A program made the position numbers and the translations under genes. Below, in pieces: positions 44,682 to 53,525 of a DNA stretch of 64,000 bases (the stretch's first letter is position 1; each line of letters begins with the position of its first letter). This DNA comes from Lactonifactor sp050944855 (lineage in GTDB: Bacteria > Bacillota > Clostridia > Lachnospirales > Lachnospiraceae). The notes beneath the pieces were generated by a model. That model had not been told where the DNA came from. It made no database searches and was given only the letters and a program-made list of their open reading frames with translations. The DNA lies in assembly GCA_050944855.1 (NCBI GenBank), contig JBMNRU010000003.1, forward strand, positions 132,616 through 196,615, in the 5' to 3' direction.

Positions 44682-45845
44682 ATGGTTAACTTAAGCTTAT
44701 TAGAAAAATCCATTCCTGTAGCCCCTTTAAAGATTGCTGCTCTCAGCAGCTGTACGGAGATGGGAAAACAGGTGGATGATTATATGGTGCAGTTTCGTCA
44801 GGAAATGATCACTCATAATCAATCTGCCAGCGAAATAGCCGGATATTCTGAAAAAAGCTATTTAGTGGATTGTGAATGTATACGCTTTGGAACCGGCGAA
44901 GGAAAAGGTAAATTTAATGAATCTGTCCGTGGTTCCGATCTGTTTATCATGGTGGACGTATGTAATTACAGCCTGACTTATAAAGTATGCGGCCGTATCA
45001 ATCATATGTCACCGGATGATCATTTTCAGGATCTGAAGAGGATCATTTCCGCTGCTACCGGAAAAGCACATCGTATCAATGTTATTATGCCGTTTTTATA
45101 TGAAAGCCGTCAGCACAAACGTACGGCAAGAGAATCCCTGGACTGTGCGCTGGCCTTGGAAGAATTGGTAAATATGGGAGTAGCGAATATCATTACATTT
45201 GACGCTCACGACCCAAGAGTGGCCAATGCCATTCCCCTTTCCGGATTTGATAACTTTATGCCAACTTATCAATTTCTGAAAACATTAAAAGCAAATGTCG
45301 ATGATCTTGTCATCGACAACGACCATTTGATGATCATCAGCCCGGATGAAGGCGCTATGGCAAGGGCCGTATACTTCTCCAACGTTCTCGGTGTTGACAT
45401 GGGTATGTTTTACAAGAGAAGGGATTATTCCACTGTAGTAAATGGACGCAACCCCATTGTTGCTCATGAATTTTTGGGTGATTCTGTGGAAGGCAAGGAT
45501 GTCATCATCATTGATGATATGATTTCTTCCGGAGAAAGCATGCTGGATGTGGCAATGCAGCTGAAGGAAAGAAAAGCCCGCCGTGTCATGGTATGTACTA
45601 CCTTTGGATTATTCACGGACGGTATGAATAAGTTTGATGAATATTACGAAAAAGGTTATATTTACAGAGTGATCACAACAAACTTAAACTACAGAAATGA
45701 AGAAGTCCTGAAACGTCCTTACTATCTGGAGGCTGATATGAGCAAATATCTGGCAAGTATTATTGATACATTAAATCACGATGTCTCCGTAGAAAAGGTT
45801 CGTTCTACCACAAGCAAGATTAAAAATATGATGGCAAAAGAATAA
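44682..45845 (+). CDS. prs: Ribose-phosphate pyrophosphokinase
   Basis: Makes PRPP for nucleotide, His and Trp synthesis. The 387-residue protein is the longer clostridial form (class I enzymes are about 315). It has YESRQHKRTARESLDCALAL near residue 146, NIITFDAHDPRVANAIPLSG near 172, and the PRPP loop KDVIIIDDMISSGESMLDVA near 275. Start at 44682 after CGGAGG; an earlier in-frame ATG lacks a site. It is the only plus-strand gene in this part and has its own promoter and terminator. Confidence 0.92.
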   Translation: MVNLSLLEKSIPVAPLKIAALSSCTEMGKQVDDYMVQFRQEMITHNQSASEIAGYSEKSYLVDCECIRFGTGEGKGKFNESVRGSDLFIMVDVCNYSLTYKVCGRINHMSPDDHFQDLKRIISAATGKAHRINVIMPFLYESRQHKRTARESLDCALALEELVNMGVANIITFDAHDPRVANAIPLSGFDNFMPTYQFLKTLKANVDDLVIDNDHLMIISPDEGAMARAVYFSNVLGVDMGMFYKRRDYSTVVNGRNPIVAHEFLGDSVEGKDVIIIDDMISSGESMLDVAMQLKERKARRVMVCTTFGLFTDGMNKFDEYYEKGYIYRVITTNLNYRNEEVLKRPYYLEADMSKYLASIIDTLNHDVSVEKVRSTTSKIKNMMAKE

Positions 45846-45881
45846 CTTATCTGCCGCTTTTGTAAGAATACAAAATAATAA

Positions 45882-45921
45882 AGGCGCAGCCAATAGACCA
45901 TATGATCTGTTGGCTGCGCCT
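45882..45921. terminator. Bidirectional terminator
   Basis: AGGCGCAGCCAA, 16-base loop, TTGGCTGCGCCT, flanked by A and T-rich stretches, between the convergent prs and 3D-domain genes. Confidence 0.85.
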
Positions 45922-45928
45922 AAAATAC

Positions 45929-47104
45929 TTAATTGATCTGATATACTTCCGCATATTGGGATCCAAAACCTAACGCTGACGCATGGGAATCAAAATAGAT
46001 GTCCACATGACCATATGCGGTTCCCCGGTCTTCTACGGTATATACATTACCATTGATCAATAGTTTTGTTCCGAAAGGAACACCCCCCATGGCTACCGTC
46101 CTTCCCTGTGCAGGTACAGTCCCTGACGCGGTATGTCCATTGGACCAGGAACCACAGCATAAAGGACAATTACAGTATCCGGTCAAACGGAACCTGCCCA
46201 GATAAGTTCCTTCTGAAGAGGACTGTTCTGTCTCCCCTTTTGTTTCCTGCGTGGTATCAGAAACATTCTCCTTCTTTTCTTCCGGTTCTTTTGGTTCCGG
46301 TTTTTTTACCGTTGTCGCTTCTGTCTGCTTTTTTGCCGCACTCTGAGCCACCTCTTCATCTTTTGCCTGTTTTAAAAGAGTATTCAAATTGGCTTCCTGA
46401 TCTCTCACCTGCGCTAAAAGTGCACTCGCGGCGGACTCTTCTTCCGTGATCTCTGCCGCATAAGTGTTGATCTGGTCATAAGTGGCCTGAACGAGCTCTG
46501 CTATCTCTTCCTGCTTGATCCGGCTTTCTTCCTGCAAAACCTCTATCTCTGCCTGCTCTTTTTCCGCCTGCGCTTCCCGTTCTGCAATTTCATTCTTTAT
46601 CTTCTCATATTCCTTCAGCCTGTTTCTGTCATAATCTGTAATCTGAGAAATCTGCTCCGCTCGATTCAGAAAATCCATGAAGTTTTCCGAATTAAAAAAC
46701 AACTCTATGTATGCGGTGTTGGAATTTTCATACATATACTGGATACGCAGCTTCATGCTTTCATACTGTTCTGCTTCCTGTTCTCTTGCCACCTCTAAAT
46801 CTGCCTGTATCTCTTCTAATTCTTCCTGTTTTTCCTGAGACTGTTTTTGCAGTTCTTCCATATTGGCAGTCAATTCGCTTAACTGCTGATTCAGTTCCGT
46901 CAGATATGCTTCCAGCTCACCTTTCTTTGATTCTAACGCAAGAATCTTATCCTGTGCCGCATGATAGGAATTTTCTGCTTCCTGTTTCTCTGTTTTGGTA
47001 TCCTTAATTTTATCCTGTGTAGTGGCACCATAACAGGACAAAGCACTAAGAATCACCATAAACATGGCGAGAAAAAGGCCGGTTATTCTTTTCTTTTTCA
47101 TCAT
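45929..47104 (-). CDS. Secreted coiled-coil protein with C-terminal 3D domain
   Basis: About 391 residues after the ATG at 47104 (AGGAG upstream). It has a signal peptide (RITGLFLAMFMVILSALSCYGA), then a long coiled coil of about 200 residues rich in Glu, Gln and Lys, as in CwlO/PcsB-type proteins that regulate division hydrolases, a Glu/Lys-rich linker, and a C-terminal 3D domain (RFRLTGYCNCPLCCGSWSNG; VPFGTKLLINGNVYTVEDRG; HVDIYFDSHASALGFG) with the three conserved Asp. Likely a peptidoglycan lytic enzyme related to Rpf/MltA folds. Confidence 0.85.
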   Translation of the reverse strand: MMKKKRITGLFLAMFMVILSALSCYGATTQDKIKDTKTEKQEAENSYHAAQDKILALESKKGELEAYLTELNQQLSELTANMEELQKQSQEKQEELEEIQADLEVAREQEAEQYESMKLRIQYMYENSNTAYIELFFNSENFMDFLNRAEQISQITDYDRNRLKEYEKIKNEIAEREAQAEKEQAEIEVLQEESRIKQEEIAELVQATYDQINTYAAEITEEESAASALLAQVRDQEANLNTLLKQAKDEEVAQSAAKKQTEATTVKKPEPKEPEEKKENVSDTTQETKGETEQSSSEGTYLGRFRLTGYCNCPLCCGSWSNGHTASGTVPAQGRTVAMGGVPFGTKLLINGNVYTVEDRGTAYGHVDIYFDSHASALGFGSQYAEVYQIN

Positions 47105-47310
47105 GTACACTCCTATATATATCACTTGTGTAATTCTCATTTTGCAAATATATGCACTGACATTGGTACACCATCCCAACAAGTATATCATATCTATTCC
47201 GGGAAAGAAAAGAGAGTTTTCGACATTTTGTAACATTTATGCAACATTTTGTCGTGAAAACGAAATATTCCATAAATATTTCTCAATATTTTTAGTAAAT
47301 ATTACCAGTT

Positions 47311-48165
47311 TTATTCCGGAAGCAATTCCATAAATGCTCCAAGATTTCCACGTTTTCCCTGAGACGCCCGATGGGAAAACAAGAATTGGGGATTACAGCA
47401 CGTACAAAGATTCGGCATGGAAATGTGATCCGGCAAAATACCGGCCTCTTCTAAAATCAGACGATTTGCCTCCCAAAGGTTCAGCTGATATTTCCCGTTT
47501 TCTTTTTGGTAAAATAATGCCGGATACTGCTGAGGCCGAAAGCTTTTTTTAAATTCTTCTATGACGTCCTGACTAACCTCATAACAGTCCTGACAAATGG
47601 ATGGACCGATCGCAGCCAGGATATCTTCCGGACGAGAGCCAAATTCTTTCTTCATGGCTTCTACCGTTACGCTTCCGATCTTTCCTGCCGTTCCTTTCCA
47701 GCCGGAATGGCTAAGACCTACCGCACGCTGAACCGGGTCCAGAAAATACAAAGGCACACAGTCAGCATAGGAGGTTGCAAGAATTACATTAGGCTCTCTG
47801 GTGATCATACCGTCTACATTCTGGTAGGCTCTTGGACGAAGAATCCCGCTTCCCCTGTCCTTTCCCGTAACCAGCCGTACATTCGTAGTATGCGTCTGAT
47901 CGGATGTAACAATATTTCTGTAATCCATCTCCATAGCTTCCATCAGACGCCGATAATTCGTCATCACTGCCTCCGGATCGTCTCCTCTGGTAAAACTCAG
48001 ATTCATGGTTCCGAAAATGCCCTTGCTGACGCCTCCAAGTCGAGTGGAAAATCCATGTCTTACCATACCGGTTTCCGTAAAAGACGGAAACCGCAGAAAC
48101 GTAACGTCTTGTTTCCTTACCATTTCCATCTTGGGTTGTTCTTCATTTTTCCAATTCCATTCCAT
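47311..48165 (-). CDS. pgeF: Peptidoglycan editing factor, YfiH/laccase-domain family
   Basis: Removes wrongly built wall precursors in E. coli; many members are annotated as polyphenol oxidases or purine phosphorylases. The protein (about 284 residues) has MVRHGFSTRLGGVSKGIFGT near 34, SYADCVPLYFLD near 138, the metal-site His in GLSHSGWKGTAGKIG near 155, IGPSICQDCYEVSQDV near 190 and LCTCCNPQFLFSHRAS near 255. ATG 48165 follows AAAGGA. It overlaps the yraN end only if a longer start is used. Confidence 0.9.
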   Translation of the reverse strand: MEWNWKNEEQPKMEMVRKQDVTFLRFPSFTETGMVRHGFSTRLGGVSKGIFGTMNLSFTRGDDPEAVMTNYRRLMEAMEMDYRNIVTSDQTHTTNVRLVTGKDRGSGILRPRAYQNVDGMITREPNVILATSYADCVPLYFLDPVQRAVGLSHSGWKGTAGKIGSVTVEAMKKEFGSRPEDILAAIGPSICQDCYEVSQDVIEEFKKSFRPQQYPALFYQKENGKYQLNLWEANRLILEEAGILPDHISMPNLCTCCNPQFLFSHRASQGKRGNLGAFMELLPE

Positions 48166-48179
48166 ATTAAAAATTCCTT

Positions 48180-48545
48180 TCATCCCTGCCAATAAGAAAA
48201 AGCATTTTTGATTAAGATCGTCTCCTCCGGCAGGATTCCCACCACATCAAACCGGACCGGACGGTACAGGGTTTTGGCATGCCCTTTCAAATAATGCAGC
48301 GCTGCAAGACTGATCCTCCGCTGTTTTTTCCGGTCTACCGCATACAGGGGACCGCCGTATTGGATCTGGCTGCGATATTTCACTTCTACAAAACACAAAT
48401 ATTCCTGTTCCTCAGCAACAATATCAATCTCCCCCATGGGACACCGATAATTTCTCTCCAGAATGACGTATCCCTGTTTTTCCAAAAAACCAACCGCACT
48501 CTCTTCATAACGGGCCCCTACCCGGCGATGGTTTTGTTTTTTCAT
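48180..48545 (-). CDS. yraN: YraN family protein (UPF0102)
   Basis: A 121-residue endonuclease-like-fold protein. Blocks typical of the family: GARYEESAVGFLEKQGYVIL near 9, RNYRCPMGEIDIVAEEQEYL near 31 (Glu and Asp of a PD-(D/E)xK-like site), and LCFVEVKYRS near 50. Function unknown; it commonly follows rnhB in Firmicutes, as here. The gap to rnhB holds the 38-bp repeat and part of a palindrome. Confidence 0.9.
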   Translation of the reverse strand: MKKQNHRRVGARYEESAVGFLEKQGYVILERNYRCPMGEIDIVAEEQEYLCFVEVKYRSQIQYGGPLYAVDRKKQRRISLAALHYLKGHAKTLYRPVRFDVVGILPEETILIKNAFSYWQG

Positions 48546-48569
48546 GAATCATTTCCTTTACTTTTGTAT

Positions 48570-48607
48570 AAAAGTTAACGTCCGTTCAGCCCGCGCCATT
48601 CGCAAAA
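48570..48607 (+). repeat. 38-bp dispersed repeat, copy B
   Basis: An exact second copy, same orientation, of 5248-5285. Here it is followed by about 60 bases with further short inverted repeats (agcgctctccgctgctgacg, cgggcgctcacctcatg) and then the palindrome at 48672-48730. Together these may be one composite element of about 160 bp. Confidence 0.85.
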
Positions 48608-48671
48608 CCGCGCCTATAGCGCTCTCCGCTGCTGACGCAGCTCATTTTTGCTCATATACGGGCGCTCACCT

Positions 48672-48730
48672 CATGCTTCACAAAATGTGCTCATTCATGC
48701 GAGCGTGATTCGCCCATTTTGTGAAGCATG
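48672..48730. repeat. Palindrome overlapping the rnhB 3' end
   Basis: Perfect 16-bp arms catgcttcacaaaatg and cattttgtgaagcatg around a 27-base centre. The right arm and centre lie inside the rnhB reading frame and encode its last residues; the stop codon lies in the centre. It might act as an rnhB terminator, though no T run follows. Confidence 0.85.
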
Positions 48731-49495
48731 GCTGAACTTTTCTATAAAATTTTTGATAAAAGTCTGTCTGTGTATGGGGGATGGCCCATATTTCTGTATG
48801 GCCTCAATATGTGCAGCCGACCCATACCCTTTATTGGATGCAAAGCCGTACTGGGGCATCAAATGATCGTACTCTTCCATTAATCGGTCCCTGGTCACCT
48901 TGGCTACTATACTGGCAGCCGCAATAGAAACACTTTTTTCATCTCCCTTTATAATAGATACCTGCGGTATCGTCACCTGCGGTATGGTAACTGCATCGTT
49001 CAGTAAAATCTGTGGTGTAACAGACAGCTTGCCAATGGCCTCCCGCATGGCCTCATAAGTAGCCTGGAGAATATTGATCTCATCAATACGTGCCGGTCCT
49101 ACATAGCCCAGTCCTACGGAAACCGCTTCCTGCATAATGATATCATACAATTCTTCCCGTTTTTTTGCGGATAACTGTTTCGAATCATTCAAATAGAGGA
49201 TCTGACAATCTCCGGGCAAAATAACGGCACCGGCCACCACCGGCCCCGCTAGGGGGCCTCTCCCTACTTCATCAATACCACATACGTAACCCAGATGTTC
49301 ATATTTTTTTTCGAATAGCTTCATCGCTTCTGTGCGTGCTTTTTCTTTTAGCAGCATCTCATCCTGCTTTTTGCATTTTTTAAGCAAAGAGAGGACACCG
49401 GTACGGGTATCCTCCTCATATTCTTTATAAAATTCTGCCCGCATTCCTATGGGAAAATGTTCCAGCTCTTTTTTTATTTCACTGATTGTCTTCAT
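48695..49495 (-). CDS. rnhB: Ribonuclease HII with repeat-derived tail
   Basis: Removes ribonucleotides from DNA. About 266 residues: an N-terminal extension of about 70 residues as in Firmicute RnhB, then YVCGIDEVGRGPLAGPVVAG (catalytic D-E) near 72, LNDSKQLSAKKREELYD near 101, ILNDAVTIPQ near 165 and KVTRDRLMEEYDHLMPQYGF near 205. The normal end HRQTFIKNFIEKF is followed by SHASQNGRITLA, encoded by the palindrome. It overlaps the start of rbgA's 3' end by 4 bases. Confidence 0.93.
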   Translation of the reverse strand: MKTISEIKKELEHFPIGMRAEFYKEYEEDTRTGVLSLLKKCKKQDEMLLKEKARTEAMKLFEKKYEHLGYVCGIDEVGRGPLAGPVVAGAVILPGDCQILYLNDSKQLSAKKREELYDIIMQEAVSVGLGYVGPARIDEINILQATYEAMREAIGKLSVTPQILLNDAVTIPQVTIPQVSIIKGDEKSVSIAAASIVAKVTRDRLMEEYDHLMPQYGFASNKGYGSAAHIEAIQKYGPSPIHRQTFIKNFIEKFSHASQNGRITLA

Positions 49496-50358
49496 AGGGA
49501 TTCCTCCTCATCTTTTGCCGGTGGTACTTCCAATGTGATCTTCCCAATCGCCGCTTTCCGAAACTCATCCAGCACAATGCCTGCTGCCTTGGAATAATCC
49601 AGTTCATTGCCCCGCAGAAGACATTTGCGTTTTTGTGCGATATCCTCAAGCATTTTCACGGCATCTTCTCCTTCTGTAATGCCATAACGGGCATTTAAAC
49701 ATCCTTCATATTCTCTGTGAAGAATTTTCAAAAGTTCCAGAGACAATTCATCTATATTTAAAAGTTCATCTTTTATAGATCCAATCATAGCCAGTTTCAT
49801 TCCCACCATAGGGTCTTCAAACTTTGGCCATAAAATACCCGGTGTATCCAGAAGTTCCACATTTTTATTTAACCGGATCCACTGCTTTCCTTTCGTGACA
49901 CCAGGCTTATTACCGGTCTTAGTACAGGCTTTTCCCGCCAGGGCATTAATAAATGTGGATTTCCCCACATTGGGAATTCCCACCACCATGGCCCGAATAG
50001 GACGATTTTTGATTCCTTTTCGCCTGTCACGCTCTATTTTTTCTTTGCAGGCCTCCAGAATCAGTCCCTGCAGGGACTTTACGCCCGCTCCGGTCTTTGC
50101 ATTGACTTTCGCCACATAATAGCCCTTCTCCTCAAAATAAGAAGCCCAGGCTTTATTATATCTTTCATCTGCCAGATCGGATTTATTTAAGAGGATCAGA
50201 CGCGCTTTATTCTTCCCCAGTTCGTCAATATCCGGATTGCGGCTGGACAGCGGCACACGGGCATCCACCAATTCGATCACCAGATCAATCAGTTTTAAGT
50301 TTTCCTGCATCATTCGTTTTGCCTTCGTCATATGACCCGGATACCATTGCACATTCAT
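49492..50358 (-). CDS. rbgA: Ribosome biogenesis GTPase RbgA (YlqF)
   Basis: Circularly permuted GTPase needed for late 50S assembly. It begins MNVQWYPGHMTKAKRMMQEN; the G4 motif LNKSDLAD (near 57) comes before G1 VVGIPNVGKSTFINALAGK (near 128) and G3 LLDTPGILWPKFED (near 174), the order typical of this family. 288 residues with the C-terminal RNA-binding helix bundle. It lies between lepB and rnhB, the standard Firmicute order. Confidence 0.96.
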   Translation of the reverse strand: MNVQWYPGHMTKAKRMMQENLKLIDLVIELVDARVPLSSRNPDIDELGKNKARLILLNKSDLADERYNKAWASYFEEKGYYVAKVNAKTGAGVKSLQGLILEACKEKIERDRRKGIKNRPIRAMVVGIPNVGKSTFINALAGKACTKTGNKPGVTKGKQWIRLNKNVELLDTPGILWPKFEDPMVGMKLAMIGSIKDELLNIDELSLELLKILHREYEGCLNARYGITEGEDAVKMLEDIAQKRKCLLRGNELDYSKAAGIVLDEFRKAAIGKITLEVPPAKDEEESL

Positions 50359-50371
50359 ATCATTTTCTCCT

Positions 50372-50938
50372 CTAGTTTTTTATCAAGCCAAATCGGTCAC
50401 CCCAGTTTGTGATAAACCAGAGTTTTCCCACGATGTTTTGTTTTTTTACATTCGCCACTTCACCAAAACGGCTGTCATCACTGTTATTCCGGTTATCTCC
50501 AAGAACAAAATACTCTCCCCTTTTCAGGGTGATCTCATCTTCAGCCAGTCCCGGATTGGCAATCTCCGGAAATCCATTGCTTTCCCGGTAGATCTGCCCG
50601 TCAATATAGATTTGTCCATCCCGGATCTGAACCGTCTCTCCCGGAAGCCCGATAATTCGCTTCACATGAAGACTGGCGTAATCTTCTGGACTATTTTTAA
50701 ATACAATAATATCGCCCCGCACGGGATCTCCCGTCCGGTATGCCACTTTATTAATAAGCGCTCTGTCACCGGTCATCAGTGTAGGCTCCATAGATCCTTC
50801 CTGTATGACGATACTCTGGCAGAAAAAGATGGAGACCAAAGCGGCTAGGATCCACACCAGCATAATCTGAAAAATCCATACGATAACAGATTTCGTTTTC
50901 TTATCGTCAAGTGATACTTTCTTCCACGTATTTTTCAT
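50372..50938 (-). CDS. lepB: Signal peptidase I
   Basis: Cleaves signal peptides on the outer side of the membrane. One N-terminal membrane helix (IFQIMLVWILAALVSIFFCQ) precedes the catalytic Ser in IQEGSMEPTLMTGDR and Lys in LINKVAYR. Other boxes: GDIIVFKN, HVKRIIGLPGETVQI and YFVLGDNRNNSDDSRFG. About 188 residues from the ATG at 50938; an in-frame start 33 bases upstream is also possible. Positioned between rplS and rbgA. Confidence 0.94.
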   Translation of the reverse strand: MKNTWKKVSLDDKKTKSVIVWIFQIMLVWILAALVSIFFCQSIVIQEGSMEPTLMTGDRALINKVAYRTGDPVRGDIIVFKNSPEDYASLHVKRIIGLPGETVQIRDGQIYIDGQIYRESNGFPEIANPGLAEDEITLKRGEYFVLGDNRNNSDDSRFGEVANVKKQNIVGKLWFITNWGDRFGLIKN

Positions 50939-51008
50939 CGTTGTCTCGCCTTTATTCAGAAACAGGGACATATACCTATTGTATCTGTCCCTGTCTGTTC
51001 ATTCACTA

Positions 51009-51356
51009 TTATTTTACTAACTCTTTTACCTTTGCGCTCTTTCCTACACGATGTCTTAAATATGTCAGTTTTGCACGTCTTACTTTACCTTTACGTACCA
51101 CTTCCACTTTTTCTACGTTAGGAGAATGTAATGGCCATGTTTTTTCAACGCCAACTCCATTAGAGTTTTTTCTAACAGTAAAAGTAGCTCTGTTTCCGCC
51201 GCCCTGTTTCTTTAAAACAGTACCTTCGAAAACCTGAATTCTTTCACGGTTTCCTTCTTTGATCTTACCGTAAACTTTTACAGTATCACCTACTTTAAAC
51301 TCCGGTACTTCTGCTTTCATCTGAGCAGCTTCAATGTTTCTGATGATTTCGTTCAT
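51009..51356 (-). CDS. rplS: 50S ribosomal protein L19
   Basis: L19 lies at the 30S-50S interface. The 115-residue protein starts MNEIIRNIEAAQMKAEVPEF and has the conserved GDTVKVYGKIKEGNRERIQV and RRAKLTYLRHRVGKSAKVKE ends. ATG 51356 follows GGAGAGAAAG. In most Firmicutes trmD lies directly upstream; here that place is taken by the phage-like element, yet rplS keeps its own promoter. Confidence 0.97.
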   Translation of the reverse strand: MNEIIRNIEAAQMKAEVPEFKVGDTVKVYGKIKEGNRERIQVFEGTVLKKQGGGNRATFTVRKNSNGVGVEKTWPLHSPNVEKVEVVRKGKVRRAKLTYLRHRVGKSAKVKELVK

Positions 51357-51439
51357 GTCTTTCTCTCCTTCATGTATTTGGATGTTCTTAATACTATTGT
51401 AACAGAGGACCATCTCTTGTTTTATTCACAACGCATATC

Positions 51440-51468
51440 ATTATACCTTATAATGGTTGTTTTCGCAA
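51440..51468 (-). promoter_or_regulatory. Sigma-A-type promoter of rplS-lepB-rbgA
   Basis: Minus strand TTGCGA (51463-51468), 17-base spacer, perfect TATAAT (51440-51445). It is about 85 bases from the rplS start and only about 20-50 bases from the apparent end of the inserted element. Confidence 0.7.
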
Positions 51469-51538
51469 GCACTTTTCGTTCTTTTTTCATTTTTTATATT
51501 TTGTCAATAGTTTTGCGACAAGTTTTTGAAAAATATTT

Positions 51539-52582
51539 TTAGGCCAGTTTCCTAATCTCTTCCTCAAACAGTTGGGCGGAAGTCTTAAAGCCAAAAATCC
51601 CCCTTGGGTAGTTGTTTATCCAGTTTTCTATATATTCAATGTCCCGGTCCTGCTTTTCGTCAAAATCTTCCCCTTTTGGAATGTGGCGGCGGATAAGGCG
51701 GTTATTGTTTTCGTTGGTTCCTCTCTCCCAACTACTATAAGGGTGGCAATAAAAGGCAAATGTCCGCTTTTTTCCCTCATGTAATACAGACCGTTCCAAT
51801 CCCTCATAGTCTGAAAACTCCACGCCGTTATCTACGGTAATGCTTCTAAATACCTTTGTGAACATATCGCCCCATTTCCTTTCTAATCGGTCAATGGCTT
51901 CTACTACACTGGCCGCCTTTTGGTCCGGCAACTTCACTATTATTTCATCTCTTGTTTTTCTCTCCGTAAGTACAAGCATACACGACTTTGTTACCCCTTG
52001 TTTGCCCTTTACCGTGTCCATTTCCCAGTGTCCAAAAATTTCCCGGTCCTTTACTTCGTCCGGGCGGTTCTCTATACTTTCCCCTGCGGACGCTCTTTTT
52101 TGCACTTTAACCCTTTTATTGTGCTTTTTTCTTTTTCCCTTTACTGGCAAATCTTTGTTTGTGAGTTTAAGGAAAATTCCCTTATCAATGTATCGGTATA
52201 ATGTTCTTACGCTGATAGAAGTAGTAAACTCTATGCCGCTTTCTGCTGCCGCCGCCAATGCCGCTTCCGGGCTATATTTATCTTCTATTATTTTCCCCTC
52301 TATATACTCCGCAAGTGGGCGGTCATTTCCTATTTTTATATTCCGCCCTTTTCCCTGGGCGTTCCAATCATGCTTCTTTTGTCCCAAATCGCTGCTATAC
52401 CTTGTTTCCTCGGTGTAATCGCTATTTCTGTGGGTGTATTCTCCCCTCTTTATCTCCCTATAAATAGTGCTTCTATGAACGTGCAAATATTCCGCAACCT
52501 CTACTACTTTATGGCCGGAATTTAACATAGTTTCCATTTTAATTCTATCGTTTTGGCTCAAATGTTTAAATAATTTTCCCAT
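51539..52582 (-). CDS. IS30-family DDE transposase
   Basis: About 347 residues. The N-terminal helix-turn-helix (VVEVAEYLHVHRSTIYREIK) is followed by the integrase-core domain with catalytic D in HWEMDTVKGKQG (near 190), D in ITVDNGVEFSDYE (near 252) and E in SSWERGTNENNNRLIRRHIP (near 290). I start at ATG 52582 after GCGAGGTAATTTC. I find no matching inverted-repeat end on the other side within about 1 kb, so it may not be a stand-alone IS; it might be the mobilisation enzyme of the whole element. An inserted IS remains possible. Confidence 0.88.
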   Translation of the reverse strand: MGKLFKHLSQNDRIKMETMLNSGHKVVEVAEYLHVHRSTIYREIKRGEYTHRNSDYTEETRYSSDLGQKKHDWNAQGKGRNIKIGNDRPLAEYIEGKIIEDKYSPEAALAAAAESGIEFTTSISVRTLYRYIDKGIFLKLTNKDLPVKGKRKKHNKRVKVQKRASAGESIENRPDEVKDREIFGHWEMDTVKGKQGVTKSCMLVLTERKTRDEIIVKLPDQKAASVVEAIDRLERKWGDMFTKVFRSITVDNGVEFSDYEGLERSVLHEGKKRTFAFYCHPYSSWERGTNENNNRLIRRHIPKGEDFDEKQDRDIEYIENWINNYPRGIFGFKTSAQLFEEEIRKLA

Positions 52583-52984
52583 GAAATTACCTCGCTTTTT
52601 GATAAAACGGGCACGAAAAAGTCCGTGCCGTTGTTTTATCGCTTCCCGGCAAGTAATTCCTATGGTAATCATAATTCATATTGTGCCCGGTGCGTTATAC
52701 TTTTTTCTATTTACAATGATGTGGACATTGTGGGGTCCAGGCTCCCGGCTTTTATTTTGGTTAGGACGATTGCCCACCGTCCAGGCGTGCCGTCTGTTTG
52801 CCTGTCCTGCTACACGCCGCCCGGTTCACATTAAACCCTGGCAGAAACTTGTCAACCAACACCACAATGCCCACCATTGCAACCCGTCAACTGTTTGTAG
52901 GGGCTTCGGACCCTCACGCCGCCCATGGTCGGCGTGGCCGTTTTAATTGCCGGGCGGTTCCTGCTGCCGCCCTGGCGTCTATTC
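52583..52984. other. Region without recognised gene; hairpin near the transposase start
   Basis: About 400 bases. A strong hairpin (gataaaac, ggcacg and their complements) lies at 52600-52640, just before the transposase ribosome site. Reading frames on both strands here give low-complexity, unrecognisable proteins. A phage non-coding RNA or leader cannot be excluded. Confidence 0.5.
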
Positions 52985-53179
52985 TTATGCACAACGGGCC
53001 TGCTCCACCCATGCTTGTGCTTCCTCTGTGCTTCCAAACCAATCATTATAAATATCTTTCCGGCTTGTGCTTGTGTATGTGCTTTCCGGGCACGTTTCCG
53101 CTTCTTTACTTGCTGTGATTGCTGCCACCACTCTGCCCCTATCATCAAATGAAGATGTTACACAATACCATGTTTTCAT
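52985..53179 (-). CDS. Small conserved phage-type protein
   Basis: A 64-residue protein starting MKTWYCVTSSFDDRGRVVAA with a second block DIYNDWFGSTEEAQAWVEQA. I recognise it as a type of small hypothetical common in clostridial mobile elements, with no known function. It has a strong ribosome site (AAAGGATAAG) and lies 24 bases after the ribbon-helix-helix gene, so they are co-transcribed. A longer overlapping frame in another phase looks like a shadow. Confidence 0.65.
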   Translation of the reverse strand: MKTWYCVTSSFDDRGRVVAAITASKEAETCPESTYTSTSRKDIYNDWFGSTEEAQAWVEQARCA

Positions 53180-53202
53180 ACTCTTATCCTTTCCCGGTGG
53201 CT

Positions 53203-53403
53203 CTATTGTCCACCGCTTTCCATTCTTTTGTCAATGGCCTGGCTGATAAATTCGCTTACGCTCTGCCCTGCTGCCGTTGCCGCCGCTTGAATTACTGCTT
53301 TTTTACCTTTTGGCACCTTTATTTCTATGCGGTCATAATTCCTTTTGTTAAATTCGTTTTGGTATGCAATTTGATTAAATTCTCCGGTTTTAGTTCTTGG
53401 CAT
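53203..53403 (-). CDS. Ribbon-helix-helix (Arc-like) small DNA-binding protein
   Basis: A 66-residue protein: a basic N terminus, then RIEIKVPKGKKAVIQAAATA and QSVSEFISQAIDKRM, the strand-helix-helix layout of Arc/MetJ repressors. A ribosome site (GAGAGG) precedes it. It lies in the small-gene operon with the transposase and could repress that operon or act as an orphan antitoxin-like regulator. Confidence 0.7.
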   Translation of the reverse strand: MPRTKTGEFNQIAYQNEFNKRNYDRIEIKVPKGKKAVIQAAATAAGQSVSEFISQAIDKRMESGGQ

Positions 53404-53525
53404 TTTCCAACCTCTCTTCCTATTTCGGCAAATTCCCTCTTCCTTTCTCTTGCCAAATGATTTATAATAATTTTACAGTTTGGGCGGCTTTGGCAAGTCC
53501 ACCGCCCTTTCTGTACCCCTAAAGC

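Noticed and set aside
51490..52680. Stand-alone IS30-type insertion sequence
   Set aside because: I could not find a matching inverted end upstream of the transposase, so I do not annotate an IS; the question stays open until the far end of the element is seen.
52581..52946. 121-residue plus-strand frame
   Set aside because: No ribosome site, unrecognisable product, opposite to local transcription.
52852..53148. 98-residue minus-strand frame overlapping the 64-residue phage gene
   Set aside because: Different phase, basic low-complexity product and no ribosome site; the 64-residue frame has strong start signals.
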